DNA of 45,929 nucleotides from Arenimonas sp. GDDSR-1 (GTDB lineage: Bacteria; Pseudomonadota; Gammaproteobacteria; Xanthomonadales; Xanthomonadaceae), in contig NZ_JAPDUI010000006.1 in the NCBI RefSeq assembly GCF_025980345.1, positions 1-45,929 on the forward strand. The letters are read 5' to 3'. Each line of letters opens with the position of its first letter. Positions within the stretch are counted from its first letter, which is position 1. A program made the translations under genes and the position numbers. The notes beneath the pieces are model-generated. The model was not told the DNA's origin and searched no databases. It saw only the letters and a list, made by a program, of their open reading frames with translations. Shown one piece after another: positions 1 to 7,944 of this stretch.

Positions 1-2
1 TG

Positions 3-428
3 GCGATGACCTCGTGCTCAAACAGCTCAGATGATTCTGCCTTGGATGCAAAAAAAGTCGTTGGACGGATTTCAGATAGGACAGAACTTTTACGTATTCA
101 GGCGCTTGCCAACAGAAATGATGAAAAGGCGATGCATCAAATGGTGCTGCATCTGCAGGCATCTGGTCGATGGACGGAAGCGAAGAAAATTTGTGACAGA
201 GGCGCTGAATTGAAATATGAAAAAATGCTCTACTGCTCTTCAGCGTACAAATTTGAAGAAGGTGGGTACAAAAATTGCAGCGCCGTAATCAATAATTTCG
301 TCTTTCTGGAAGAGATTATCCATGACAAAAAGACATTGCGCCGCTATCAAATAGCGCTAGGGATTGATATCAGAAATGATAGAGCTACCTGTGGTGAGAA
401 TTGGCGGTTAGACAATGCTTCAGGCTAA
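3..428 (+). CDS. Probable lipoprotein, 5' end outside the window
   Basis: I do not recognise the family. The reading frame is open to the left edge, so the first visible ATG at 6 is probably internal. The peptide there begins M-T-S-C-S-N-S-S, and T-S-C followed by a Ser/Asp-rich stretch looks like the end of a lipobox, which would make Cys4 the lipidated residue. The remaining ~135 residues look helical, with a Sel1/TPR-like feel (alternating Ala, Leu and Tyr around residues 33-80), but I cannot assign a domain. Three further Cys occur in the mature part. Base composition differs from the rest of the window: bases 61-120 are 43% G+C by my count, and the codons include AGA, AGG and TTA. That suggests an accessory or acquired gene. 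It runs convergently into hemW with 41 bases between, where I see no convincing terminator. Confidence 0.5.
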   Translation, partial: AMTSCSNSSDDSALDAKKVVGRISDRTELLRIQALANRNDEKAMHQMVLHLQASGRWTEAKKICDRGAELKYEKMLYCSSAYKFEEGGYKNCSAVINNFVFLEEIIHDKKTLRRYQIALGIDIRNDRATCGENWRLDNASG

Positions 429-469
429 GAACAAGTTATGTGGTTTAAAGATATTACGTTGCATTGCCA

Positions 470-1615
470 TCACTTCAAAAACAACCCCATCACATCATTG
501 GCAAAACGCATGCCCAGCTCCGTAGGCTTTGCCCAATCGCCGGAAATTTCCAACCAGCCGCGTTGCACGGCTTCATCCAATTGCGGTTTGATTGATTCGC
601 GGTTCAAACCGGTACGCACTTCGAAATCGGCCAACGAAAAGCCGTCCACTAAGCGCAGCGCATTGAGCATGTAATCGAACGGCCGGTTTTCCGGAAGCAC
701 GAATTCATCGCCGCCGATGCCGGCCTGCGTGCCTGCGCTGGCGATATAGGTTTCCGGATGTTTCGGTTTCCAGCGCCGCAGGATGCGCCCGTCGTGCCCG
801 CTGCTGATCTTGCCGTGCGCGCCGGCGCCGATGCCGAGGTAATCGCCATAGGTCCAGTAATTCAGGTTGTGCTGACAACGCCGGCCTTCACGGGCGTAGG
901 CGGAAACTTCGTATTGGCTGAAGCCCGCTTCAGCCATGCGCGCAATGCAGGCTTCCTGCATGTCCCAGGCGTCATCCATTTCCGGAATGCCGGCCGGCGG
1001 TTTGGCCGCGAACAGCGTATTCGGTTCCAGCGTCAGCTGGTAGTGCGACAGATGCTGAGGATTCAGCGCGAGGGCCTGCTCAACATCATTGAGGGCCATG
1101 GCCAAAGTCTGCTGGGGCAGGGCATACATCAGGTCGAGGTTGATGTTGGCAAAGCCGGCATCCTGCGCGCTGATCACCGCCACACGTGCCCGCTCGGCAT
1201 CGTGGATGCGGCCCAAACGCTCAAGGCAGCCGTCATCGAAACTCTGTACGCCGAAACTCAGGCGGTTCACGCCGGCCGCGAGATAGCTGGCGAAGCGGTC
1301 GTGCTCGGCGGTGCCGGGATTGCATTCCAGGGTGATTTCGCAGTTCGGCGCGAAGCGCAGCCGCGAATTGGCCATGCTCAGAATCTCGCCGATGGCCGCG
1401 CCGGAAAACAGGCTGGGCGTACCGCCGCCGAAGAACACGCTGCTGATGCTGCGGCCCCAGACCAGAGGCAGATCCTGCTCCAGATCGCGGGTCAGCGCTG
1501 CGATGTAATCGGCTACCGGCAGTTCACTTTTTTGCCCGTGCGAGTTGAAATCGCAGTACGGGCATTTCTTCACGCACCACGGGATATGGATGTACAGCGC
1601 CAGTGGCGGCGGCAT
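470..1615 (-). CDS. hemW: Radical SAM haem chaperone HemW
   Basis: HemW (formerly YggW or HemN-like) is a cytoplasmic radical-SAM protein that binds haem and delivers it to target proteins. It is not itself a coproporphyrinogen oxidase. The chosen start gives 381 residues, close to the 378 of E. coli HemW. The protein opens PPPLALYIHIPWC, and the 4Fe-4S cluster motif CxxxCxxC is Cys14, Cys18 and Cys21 (CVKKCPYC). It lacks the extra Cys that follows the cluster motif in true HemN, here seen at 25985-27379. GGGTPS and GIGAGAHG motifs follow. The frame stays open far upstream, but a start at 1615 lies 4 bases after the rdgB stop with a TGAG sequence ahead of it; a start at 1627 would lack a ribosome site. 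It is the last gene of the rph–VOC–rdgB–hemW chain. Confidence 0.93.
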   Translation of the reverse strand: MPPPLALYIHIPWCVKKCPYCDFNSHGQKSELPVADYIAALTRDLEQDLPLVWGRSISSVFFGGGTPSLFSGAAIGEILSMANSRLRFAPNCEITLECNPGTAEHDRFASYLAAGVNRLSFGVQSFDDGCLERLGRIHDAERARVAVISAQDAGFANINLDLMYALPQQTLAMALNDVEQALALNPQHLSHYQLTLEPNTLFAAKPPAGIPEMDDAWDMQEACIARMAEAGFSQYEVSAYAREGRRCQHNLNYWTYGDYLGIGAGAHGKISSGHDGRILRRWKPKHPETYIASAGTQAGIGGDEFVLPENRPFDYMLNALRLVDGFSLADFEVRTGLNRESIKPQLDEAVQRGWLEISGDWAKPTELGMRFANDVMGLFLK

Positions 1616-1619
1616 CAGC

Positions 1620-2213
1620 TCAGGCATGGTTGGCCAGTTTCGCCTGCAGCGCGGCCAGGGCGCGGCCGCGGTGGCTGATGCGGTTTTTGAGTTCGGCCGG
1701 CACCTGCGCGGCGGATTGCTGCAGCTGCGGATCCCAGAAGATCGGGTCGTAACCGAAACCGTTTTCACCCAGAGGCGCGTCGAGGATTTCACCGTGCCAG
1801 ACGCCTTCGGCGATGACCGGTTGCGGATCCTCGGCATGCGCGAGCAGCACGATGCAGCAGTAAAAGCGGGCCGTGCGTACCGGATGGGGAAGCGCCGCCA
1901 TTTCCGCCAGCACCTTGGCGATATTGCCGTCGGCATCGCCGTGAACGCCGGCGTAATGTGCCGAAATCAATCCCGGCGCGCCGCCGAGCGCGTCGATGAT
2001 CAGCCCGGAATCGTCGGCCAGTGCCGGCAGACCGGTCTGCCGGCAGGCGTTGCGTGCTTTGAGCAGGGCGTTCTCGACAAAGGTATGGCCGGTTTCCTCG
2101 GCGTCCGGAAACTCGAAGCGGCCCTGCGGAATGCCTTCCATGCCGGCCGCTTCGAGAATCGGCAGCATCTCGGCCAGTTTGCCTTTATTGGATGTGGCGA
2201 TGACCAGTTTCAT
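1620..2213 (-). CDS. rdgB: XTP/dITP pyrophosphatase (non-canonical purine NTP hydrolase)
   Basis: RdgB hydrolyses XTP, ITP and dITP to the monophosphates and so keeps deaminated purines out of DNA and RNA. The 197-residue length equals the E. coli protein. The N-terminus [13 protein letters not shown] carries the nucleotide-binding T/SxNxxK signature at residues 7-12. The central ADDSGL stretch holds the metal-binding and catalytic Asp, and the C-terminal part has GFGYDPIF and SHRGRAL, both family hallmarks. Its start codon overlaps the stop of the VOC gene in an ATGA, so translation is probably coupled. hemW follows directly. The rph/rdgB/hemW neighbourhood is common in gammaproteobacteria. 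Confidence 0.96.
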   Translation of the reverse strand: MKLVIATSNKGKLAEMLPILEAAGMEGIPQGRFEFPDAEETGHTFVENALLKARNACRQTGLPALADDSGLIIDALGGAPGLISAHYAGVHGDADGNIAKVLAEMAALPHPVRTARFYCCIVLLAHAEDPQPVIAEGVWHGEILDAPLGENGFGYDPIFWDPQLQQSAAQVPAELKNRISHRGRALAALQAKLANHA

Positions 2214-2599
2214 GCACGCATTTCCAAGAGATCCCAGCGGTTGCCGTAAAGATCCTCGAACACCGCTACGCTGCCGTAGGATTCATGCCGCGGCGCTTCG
2301 CAGAAATGCACGCCCCGCGCCAGAAACAGGGCATGGTCGCGCACGAAATCGTCGGTGTGCAGGAAATAACCGACACGCCCGCCGGTCTGCTTTCCGATGC
2401 AGGCCTTCTGGCTGTCGCTGGCGGCCTGGGCCAGCAGGATGGCAGTCTGTGCGCCCGGTGGCGCGACCAGCACCCAGCGCTTGCCGTTCTCGCGCGGGGA
2501 ATCCTCGCGCAATTCGAAACCCAGCATGCCGGTGTAGTAGGCAATGGCGCGGTCGTAGTCATCGACGACCAGGGTGAAGGCGCCGATGTGCGGACTCAT
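2210..2599 (-). CDS. VOC-superfamily (glyoxalase/bleomycin-resistance fold) protein
   Basis: A 129-residue single-domain vicinal-oxygen-chelate protein. It has the paired beta-alpha-beta-beta-beta modules of the glyoxalase/bleomycin-resistance fold: an N-terminal module starting [20 protein letters not shown] (residues 9-28) and a second around [10 protein letters not shown]. It ends with [16 protein letters not shown], where the final Glu is the usual metal ligand. Members range from glyoxalases and dioxygenases to antibiotic-binding proteins, and the substrate cannot be read from the sequence. Both ends are ATGA overlaps, with rph upstream and rdgB downstream, which means tight translational coupling. 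The true start is fixed by the overlap at 2599, although the frame is open much further upstream. Confidence 0.9.
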   Translation of the reverse strand: MSPHIGAFTLVVDDYDRAIAYYTGMLGFELREDSPRENGKRWVLVAPPGAQTAILLAQAASDSQKACIGKQTGGRVGYFLHTDDFVRDHALFLARGVHFCEAPRHESYGSVAVFEDLYGNRWDLLEMRA

Positions 2600-3315
2600 G
2601 CGTCCAGCGCGTTCTGCTGCAGTGCCAGCAGCTCGTCGATGCCTTTGCCGGCCAGGCCGAGCAGGGCATTCAGATGTTCGCGCGAAAACGCCTCGCCTTC
2701 GGCGGTGCCCTGCAGCTCGATGAATCCGCCCTTGCCGTCCATCACCACGTTCATGTCGGTATCGCACTGCGAATCCTCGGCATAATCCAGATCCAGTACC
2801 GGTTGGCCCTGATAGACGCCGACCGAGACCGCGGCGACCTTGCCGGTGACCGGGCTGTCGGTGATCAGGCCTTTGCGCTGGCAGTGCGCGATGGCATCGC
2901 ACAGCGCCACATAGGCGCCGGTGATGGCGGCGGTGCGGGTACCGCCGTCGGCCTGGATGACATCGCAGTCGAGGGTGATGGTGCGTTCGCCGAGTTTCTT
3001 GCGGTCCACGCAGCTGCGCAGGGCGCGGCCGATCAAACGCTGGATTTCCAGAGTGCGGCCGCCCTGCTTGCCGCTGCTGGCTTCGCGGTTCATGCGGTCG
3101 TTGGTCGAGCGCGGCAGCATGCCGTACTCGGCGGTGATCCAGCCTTCGCCTTTGCCGCGCAGGAAGCCGGGTACGCGGTTCTCGACGCTGGCGGTGCACA
3201 GCACCTTGGTATCCCCGAAGCAGATCAGCACCGAGCCTTCCGCATGTTTGGTGTAGTTCCGCTGGATGCTGACGGGGCGGAGTTGGTCGGCGGCGCGTGC
3301 GCTGGGTCGTGTCAT
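2596..3315 (-). CDS. rph: Ribonuclease PH
   Basis: RNase PH is a phosphate-dependent 3'-5' exoribonuclease that trims the 3' ends of tRNA precursors. The start at 3315 ([15 protein letters not shown]) gives 239 residues, matching the family's 238-240. A start at 3357 would add an unrelated 14-residue leader and has its AAGGAG too close to the ATG. Family features include [26 protein letters not shown], the Arg-rich [14 protein letters not shown] block that binds phosphate and substrate, and [14 protein letters not shown]. It is the first gene of a minus-strand operon with the VOC gene, rdgB and hemW. It diverges from yicC across 73 bases, the same rph/yicC divergence known from E. coli. Confidence 0.97.
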   Translation of the reverse strand: MTRPSARAADQLRPVSIQRNYTKHAEGSVLICFGDTKVLCTASVENRVPGFLRGKGEGWITAEYGMLPRSTNDRMNREASSGKQGGRTLEIQRLIGRALRSCVDRKKLGERTITLDCDVIQADGGTRTAAITGAYVALCDAIAHCQRKGLITDSPVTGKVAAVSVGVYQGQPVLDLDYAEDSQCDTDMNVVMDGKGGFIELQGTAEGEAFSREHLNALLGLAGKGIDELLALQQNALDA

Positions 3316-3388
3316 GGGGTTCTGCAATTCGCATCGAAGGGGCAAATAGATTACCATTCTCCTTCATTCCCCAGCTGAAACGGCGCCC

Positions 3389-4242
3389 ATGATCCGCAGC
3401 ATGACCGCTTACGCGAATACCGAAAGTTCCGGCCCGCTGGGCGTGCTCAGCTGCGAAATCCGTTCGGTCAACCACCGTTATCTGGAGCTCGGCCTGCGTC
3501 TGCCGGAAGAACTGCGTCCGCTGGAATCGGTGCTGCGCGAGCGGGTCGCCCAGAAAGTATCGCGCGGCAAGGTCGATCTGAGCTTCCGATTCAAGCCTGC
3601 CGCCGCCGGCGCCGCGCAGATCCAGCTCGATGAGGCCGTGCTGGCGCAATATGCCGCGCTCAGCCACCGCCTGCATGCGGCCTTTCCCGGCATGGGCAAC
3701 TCGTTCGCCGACATCCTGCGTCTGCCCGGGGTGAGGACACCGACGGCGATGAATTGTTCGCCTTGGCCAAGGACCGGCTGGAAGCGACGCTCGAGGAATT
3801 CCTTGCCGCCCGCGGCCGTGAAGGCGGCAAGCTGGCGCAGACCATGACCGATCGTCTGGATGCCATCGCCGGCATTCTCGCCCAGTTGCGCGGATGGCTG
3901 CCGGAAATCCGCAGCGCATTGAAGGCGCGCCTGCAGGCCAAACTGGCCGACCTGCCGATCCCGCTCGACCCCGGCCGTCTCGAGCAGGAGCTGGTGCTCA
4001 ATCTGCAGAAGATGGATGTCGACGAGGAACTTGACCGGCTCGACAGCCACATCGCCGAGGCCCGCCGCATTCTGGCCCTGCCCGAAGCGGTCGGCCGCCG
4101 GCTCGATTTCCTGTTGCAGGAATTCAACCGGGAAGCCAATACGCTCGGCTCCAAGTCGGTCGATCCGAAGACCAGCCAGGCGGCGGTCGAGCTGAAAGTG
4201 CTGATTGAACAGATCCGCGAACAGGTCCAGAATCTCGAATGA
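3389..4242 (+). pseudogene. yicC: YicC-family endoribonuclease, interrupted by a frameshift
   Basis: YicC is a conserved ~290-residue protein, reported as an endoribonuclease in E. coli. The N-terminal half (MIRSMTAYANTES, EIRSVNHRYLELGLRLPE, ADILRLPGV) reads in one frame from 3389. The C-terminal half (EDTDGDELFALAKDRLEATLEEF, then LEQELVLNLQKMDVDEELDRLDSH, AVGRRLDFLLQEFNREANTLGSKS and [17 protein letters not shown]) reads in another frame up to 4242. The break lies at 3728-3735 within CCCGGGGTGAGGAC. One added G would restore a continuous protein of about the normal length, for example LPGVEDTDGDE. Unrepaired, translation runs out of frame to a stop at 3847 (152 residues). All conserved blocks on both sides are intact, so this is either a very recent mutation or a one-base assembly error. 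The end overlaps gmk in an ATGA. Confidence 0.9.
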
Positions 4243-4856
4243 TGCAAGGCACGCTCTACATCGTGGCGGCACCGTCCGGTGCCGGAAAATCGAGCATCGT
4301 CAATGCGGTGCTCAAGCGTGTGCCCGATGTCGCGCTGTCGATTTCCTACACCTCGCGCGGACCGCGCCCCGGTGAGCGCCACGCCCAGCATTACCACTTC
4401 ATCGGCAAGGACGAATTCGAGCGCATGATCGCCGGCGGCGAGTTCTTCGAGTACGCGCTCGTTCACGGCGACTACAAAGGCACGGCCCGGCAATCGGTGC
4501 TTCCGCAGCTGGAAAAGGGTCTGGATGTGCTGCTCGAGATCGACTGGCAGGGCGCCCGCCAGGTCCGCGAACAGATTCCCGGCGCGCGCAGCATCTTCAT
4601 CCTGCCGCCCTCGAAACAGGCGCTGGAAACCCGCATGCGCACCCGTGGCCAGGACACCGAGGCAGTCATCGCCCAGCGTCTGGCGGCGGCGCGGGAGGAA
4701 ATGAGCCACTACCACGAGTTCGATTATGTCGTGGTCAATGAAGATTTCGATCAAGCCGTTCAGGAAGTTACGGCGATTTTCACCGCCCAGCGCCTGGCCA
4801 CCGGGCAGCAGCGCCAGCGGCATGCCGCCCTCATTGAACACCTGCTGAGCGGGTGA
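4239..4856 (+). CDS. gmk: Guanylate kinase
   Basis: Gmk phosphorylates GMP to GDP with ATP, an essential step towards GTP and also towards the (p)ppGpp made by SpoT nearby. The 205-residue protein opens [19 protein letters not shown], with the P-loop GAGKSS at residues 14-19. The GMP-binding region has [13 protein letters not shown] and [14 protein letters not shown], and the lid region has [17 protein letters not shown]. The first of two consecutive ATGs is chosen because it aligns with the E. coli N-terminus MAQGTLYIV. The start overlaps the yicC stop by ATGA. rpoZ follows after 97 bases with its own promoter. Confidence 0.97.
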   Translation: MMQGTLYIVAAPSGAGKSSIVNAVLKRVPDVALSISYTSRGPRPGERHAQHYHFIGKDEFERMIAGGEFFEYALVHGDYKGTARQSVLPQLEKGLDVLLEIDWQGARQVREQIPGARSIFILPPSKQALETRMRTRGQDTEAVIAQRLAAAREEMSHYHEFDYVVVNEDFDQAVQEVTAIFTAQRLATGQQRQRHAALIEHLLSG

Positions 4857-4866
4857 ATCGGGCTAT

Positions 4867-4895
4867 TTGGCTTTGCCCCGCGTTTCGGCTATAAT
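4867..4895 (+). promoter_or_regulatory. Sigma-70-type promoter of rpoZ
   Basis: A TTGGCT −35 hexamer (4867-4872) and a perfect TATAAT −10 hexamer (4890-4895) are separated by 17 bases. The predicted transcript would start near 4902, giving a leader of about 50 bases before rpoZ. This is among the best promoter matches in the window. Confidence 0.75.
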
Positions 4896-4919
4896 AACCA
4901 GTTCATTTAACTTATTGAT

Positions 4920-4941
4920 TGCCGGAAGGTTTCAGCCGGCA
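4920..4941 (+). promoter_or_regulatory. Leader hairpin ahead of rpoZ
   Basis: TGCCGG (4920-4925) can pair with CCGGCA (4936-4941) around a 10-base loop. The hairpin ends just before the ribosome-binding GGAG at 4945-4948. It could tune rpoZ translation or mRNA stability, but the stem is only six base pairs and may be incidental. Confidence 0.3.
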
Positions 4942-4953
4942 TCCGGAGACTGT

Positions 4954-5256
4954 ATGGCACGCATTACCGTTGAAGATTGCCTGGAAGTGGTCGATAACCG
5001 TTTCGAACTGGTGCTGATGGCCTCCAAGCGTGCCCGCCAGCTGGCCAAAGGCGAGCCGAGCACCATCGAAAACGCGCACATCGAACAGGAAAAACCGACC
5101 GTTCTGGCCCTGCGTGAAATCGCCGACCGTTCCATCGACAACGACGTCATCAATGCCGTGGACCGCTCGCAACGCGAACGCCGTGAACGCGAAGCCTTGG
5201 AATGGGCTGCCGCGGAAGTGGTGGACGACGATCTGGCCAAGGCCGGCGACGAATAA
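4954..5256 (+). CDS. rpoZ: RNA polymerase omega subunit
   Basis: Omega helps fold and assemble the beta' subunit of RNA polymerase and contributes to one of the ppGpp-binding sites on the enzyme. The protein has 100 residues and starts [19 protein letters not shown], with the conserved [15 protein letters not shown] helix and [15 protein letters not shown]. The N-terminal MARxT segment is the part that contacts ppGpp in E. coli. The ATG at 4954 has GGAG at 4945-4948, five bases upstream. A longer frame from 4867 would run through the promoter and is rejected. The gene is followed by a terminator, so spoT is probably transcribed mainly from its own promoter although it lies next in line. Confidence 0.97.
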   Translation: MARITVEDCLEVVDNRFELVLMASKRARQLAKGEPSTIENAHIEQEKPTVLALREIADRSIDNDVINAVDRSQRERREREALEWAAAEVVDDDLAKAGDE

Positions 5257-5281
5257 ACCGCCGTTCCCCAAGCGGTGACGG

Positions 5282-5307
5282 AATGCCGGCCATGTGCCGG
5301 CATTTTT
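5282..5307 (+). terminator. Rho-independent terminator after rpoZ
   Basis: A nine-base-pair stem, AATGCCGGC (5282-5290) with GCCGGCATT (5296-5304), encloses a CATGT loop. The T run at 5303-5307 follows. It separates rpoZ from spoT. Confidence 0.82.
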
Positions 5308-5329
5308 GTGCGGGATATTCAGGAAATGC

Positions 5330-5358
5330 TTGTTCAGTAAGGCATTCTTGCGTAGGAT
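5330..5358 (+). promoter_or_regulatory. Possible spoT promoter
   Basis: TTGTTC (5330-5335) and TAGGAT (5353-5358) are 17 bases apart. Transcription starting seven bases later would begin at or next to the spoT ATG at 5365, giving an mRNA with almost no leader. The AGGA inside the −10 could instead be a ribosome site for a longer transcript, so the call is tentative. Confidence 0.35.
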
Positions 5359-5364
5359 TGAAGC

Positions 5365-7536
5365 ATGAATTCCCCGCTGACGCCGCCGCTCGATCTGGAT
5401 ATGCCGTGCCCGGACCCCTGTCCGGAAGTGGCGGCGCAGCTGCTGCAGAAAGCCGGCACCTATCTGCCCCAGGAAGCCCTGGATAAGATTTTCCGGGCCT
5501 ACCAGCTCGGTGCGCTGGCCCATCAGGGCCAGGTCCGCAATTCCGGCGAGGCTTACATCACCCATCCGCTGGCCGTGGCCGAGATTCTGGCCGACCAGCG
5601 CATGGACGGCGAGGCCCTGTGCGCCGCCATCCTGCATGATGCCCTGGAAGACACCGCGCTGCCGCGCTCGTTCATTGCCGACACCTTCGGTGAAAGCGTG
5701 GCGGAGATGGTCGAGGGCGTCACCAAACTCGACAAGATCCAGTTCAACAACCGCCAGGAGGCGGATGCCGAAAGCTTCCGCAAGATGATGCTGGCGATGT
5801 CGCGCGACATCCGCGTCATCCTGATCAAGCTCGCCGACCGGCTGCACAACATGCGTACGCTGGACTCCAAAAGCGCGGAATCGCGCCGGCGCATTGCGCG
5901 GGAAACCCTGGAGATTTACGCACCGATCGCGCAGCGGCTGGGCATCAATGTGCTCAAGGCCGAGCTGCAGAATCTGGGCTTCAAGGCCCTGTATCCGCTG
6001 CGTTATCAGGTCATCGCCAAACAGCTGGCCAACCAGCCGGTGCTGCGCCGCGAGGCGATGGCCACCATCGAGGCGCGTCTGGCCCAGCGCATCGCCGTGG
6101 AAAACATTCCGTTCCGGCTGGTTTCGCGGGTCAAGGGCCCGTGGAGCGTGTATTCGAAGATGCGCGACGAGCACAAGAAGTTCAACGAAGTGATGGACGT
6201 GTTCGGCTTCCGCATCGTGGTCAAGAAAGTCATGCAGTGCTACCACGCGCTCGGTGCCGTGCATACCCTGATGAAACCGCTGGACGGCCGCTTCCGCGAC
6301 TTCATCGCCATCCCGAAAGCCAACGGCTACCAGAGCCTGCACACCCTGCTGTTCAGTCCGCTCGGCTCGCCGGTCGAGGTGCAGATCCGCACCGAGGAAA
6401 TGGACATCGTGGCCGAGCGCGGCATCGCCGCCCACTGGATCTACAAGAACCGCGGCGCCGCCAGCAGCAACGCGCAGGCGCGCGCGCAGAGCTGGGTCAA
6501 CGGGCTGATCAACAGCGACGACTTCGCGCTGCCTTCGCTCGAATTTCTGGAAAACGTCAAGATCGACCTGTTCCCCGACGAGGTCTACATCTTTACCCCG
6601 AAAGGCGAAATCCTGGCGTTGCCGAAGAACGCCACGCCGCTCGATTTCGCTTACGCCGTGCATACCGATGTCGGCAACCATACCGTGGCCGCACGCGTCG
6701 ACCGCCGGCTGGTGCCGATCCGCACCAAACTGCTGAGCGGGCAGACGGTGGAAATCATCACCGCGCCGTCGGCCAATCCCAGCCCGAACTGGCTTGAGTT
6801 CGTGGTGACCTCGAAAGCGCGCACCTCGATCCGGCATTTCCTCAAACGCATCGAGCATGAGGATGCGGTCAATCTCGGCCACCGCATGCTCGACCGTGCG
6901 CTGGAGCTGCTGGAAACCTCGCTCGACAACGTCTCGGCGGCCCAGCTGCAGCAGTTCCTCACCGAAAACCGCTATCCGCGCCTGGAAGTGCTGCTGGCCG
7001 ACATCGCACTTGGTAACCGCATGCCGGACCAGGTCGCGCGGGCCCTGCAGCCGAACCAATCCTCGCTGCTCGGGCCGGATGCGCCGATCGCGCGCCAGGA
7101 AGAGATCCAGATCAACGGCAGCGAGCGCGGGGTACTCACTTTCTCGACCTGCTGTTATCCGATTCCCGGCGACGACATCATGGGCTATCTCACCGCCGGC
7201 AAAGGCGTGGTCGTGCACCGTCTGGACTGTCCGAACATCCTCGACTACCGGAAACGTCCGGAGCGCTGGGTGCCGATCGCCTGGGACCGCCGGGTCGAGG
7301 GCGACTTCCGGGTCGAACTGCGCTTCGAGACCGAGAACAAGCCCGGTGCACTGGCCAAGATCGCGGCCGCCGTGGCCGAATGCAATTCCAACATCGATTC
7401 GGTCAACTACAAGGAACGCGATGCCCGTATTTCGGTCATGGTGTTCTGCATTGAAGTGAAAGACCGCAAGCACCTGGCCGAAATCATCCGGCGCACCCGG
7501 CGTCTGAACGTGGTGTATTCGGTCGAACGTCTCTAA
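5365..7536 (+). CDS. spoT: Bifunctional (p)ppGpp synthetase/hydrolase SpoT
   Basis: SpoT makes and degrades the stringent-response alarmone (p)ppGpp. The 723-residue protein has all long-RSH domains. The hydrolase HD domain (about residues 45-165) has His53, His67 and HDALED at 91-96 intact, so hydrolase activity is expected. The synthetase domain (about 240-360) contains RVKGPWSVYSKM, GYQSLHT (321-327) and EVQIRT (338-343). A TGS domain (about 405-468) carries the VYIFTPKGEI signature. Helical and zinc-finger-like regions include TCCYPIPGD near residue 595, and a C-terminal ACT domain follows (about 650-723). E. coli has the same gmk–rpoZ–spoT…recG order, but here ridA takes the place of trmH between spoT and recG. 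It is nine bases from an AGGA-led ridA. Confidence 0.96.
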   Translation: MNSPLTPPLDLDMPCPDPCPEVAAQLLQKAGTYLPQEALDKIFRAYQLGALAHQGQVRNSGEAYITHPLAVAEILADQRMDGEALCAAILHDALEDTALPRSFIADTFGESVAEMVEGVTKLDKIQFNNRQEADAESFRKMMLAMSRDIRVILIKLADRLHNMRTLDSKSAESRRRIARETLEIYAPIAQRLGINVLKAELQNLGFKALYPLRYQVIAKQLANQPVLRREAMATIEARLAQRIAVENIPFRLVSRVKGPWSVYSKMRDEHKKFNEVMDVFGFRIVVKKVMQCYHALGAVHTLMKPLDGRFRDFIAIPKANGYQSLHTLLFSPLGSPVEVQIRTEEMDIVAERGIAAHWIYKNRGAASSNAQARAQSWVNGLINSDDFALPSLEFLENVKIDLFPDEVYIFTPKGEILALPKNATPLDFAYAVHTDVGNHTVAARVDRRLVPIRTKLLSGQTVEIITAPSANPSPNWLEFVVTSKARTSIRHFLKRIEHEDAVNLGHRMLDRALELLETSLDNVSAAQLQQFLTENRYPRLEVLLADIALGNRMPDQVARALQPNQSSLLGPDAPIARQEEIQINGSERGVLTFSTCCYPIPGDDIMGYLTAGKGVVVHRLDCPNILDYRKRPERWVPIAWDRRVEGDFRVELRFETENKPGALAKIAAAVAECNSNIDSVNYKERDARISVMVFCIEVKDRKHLAEIIRRTRRLNVVYSVERL

Positions 7537-7551
7537 CCCTCAGGAATGTCC

Positions 7552-7935
7552 ATGTCCCGTCACATCATCCAAACCGATAAAGCCCCGGCCGCGATCGGCC
7601 CGTATTCCCAAGCCGTACGCGTCGGCCAGACCGTCTATCTGTCCGGCCAGATTCCGCTGTTGCCGGATCTGGGCGTACTGCTGGAAGGCGGCATCGAAGC
7701 GCAGACCCATCAGGTGTTCCGCAATCTCAATGCGGTCTGCCAGGCGGCCGGCGGCTCGCTCGCCGATATCGTCCGGCTCGGCATCTTCCTGACCGATCTG
7801 GACGACTTCGCCGCGGTCAATGCGGTCATGGCCGAATACATGCAAGTGCCGTATCCGGCCCGTTCGACCGTGCAGGTGTCGGCCCTGCCGCGCGGCGCCC
7901 AGGTGGAGATCGATGCCGTGATGGTGCTGGGCTGA
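7552..7935 (+). CDS. ridA: RidA-family reactive enamine/imine deaminase
   Basis: RidA hydrolyses the unstable 2-aminoacrylate and related imines released by PLP enzymes, such as threonine dehydratase, to 2-ketoacids plus ammonia. The 127 residues match the family. Conserved features are [12 protein letters not shown] near the N-terminus, YLSGQIPL, and the substrate-binding Arg104 ([15 protein letters not shown]) with Glu119 (VEIDAV), equivalent to Arg105 and Glu120 of the classic enzymes. Two in-frame ATGs lie at 7546 and 7552. Only the second is correctly spaced, with AGGA at 7542-7545 six bases away. It sits between spoT and recG, with gaps of 15 and 9 bases, and is probably cotranscribed. 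Confidence 0.94.
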   Translation: MSRHIIQTDKAPAAIGPYSQAVRVGQTVYLSGQIPLLPDLGVLLEGGIEAQTHQVFRNLNAVCQAAGGSLADIVRLGIFLTDLDDFAAVNAVMAEYMQVPYPARSTVQVSALPRGAQVEIDAVMVLG

Positions 7936-7944
7936 ATCCCGGCG

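Noticed and set aside
758-1678. Long plus-strand frame opposite hemW
   Set aside because: hemW on the other strand is unambiguous, and the plus-strand peptide resembles no family.
3728-3735. Programmed −1 frameshifting in yicC
   Set aside because: No canonical slippery heptamer in the zero frame and no strong downstream structure noticed; YicC is not known to use recoding.
4912-7473. Long open frame (853 codons) antisense to spoT
   Set aside because: It mirrors the codon periodicity of spoT and has no ribosome site or recognisable domain. It is typical of antisense frames in GC-rich genes.
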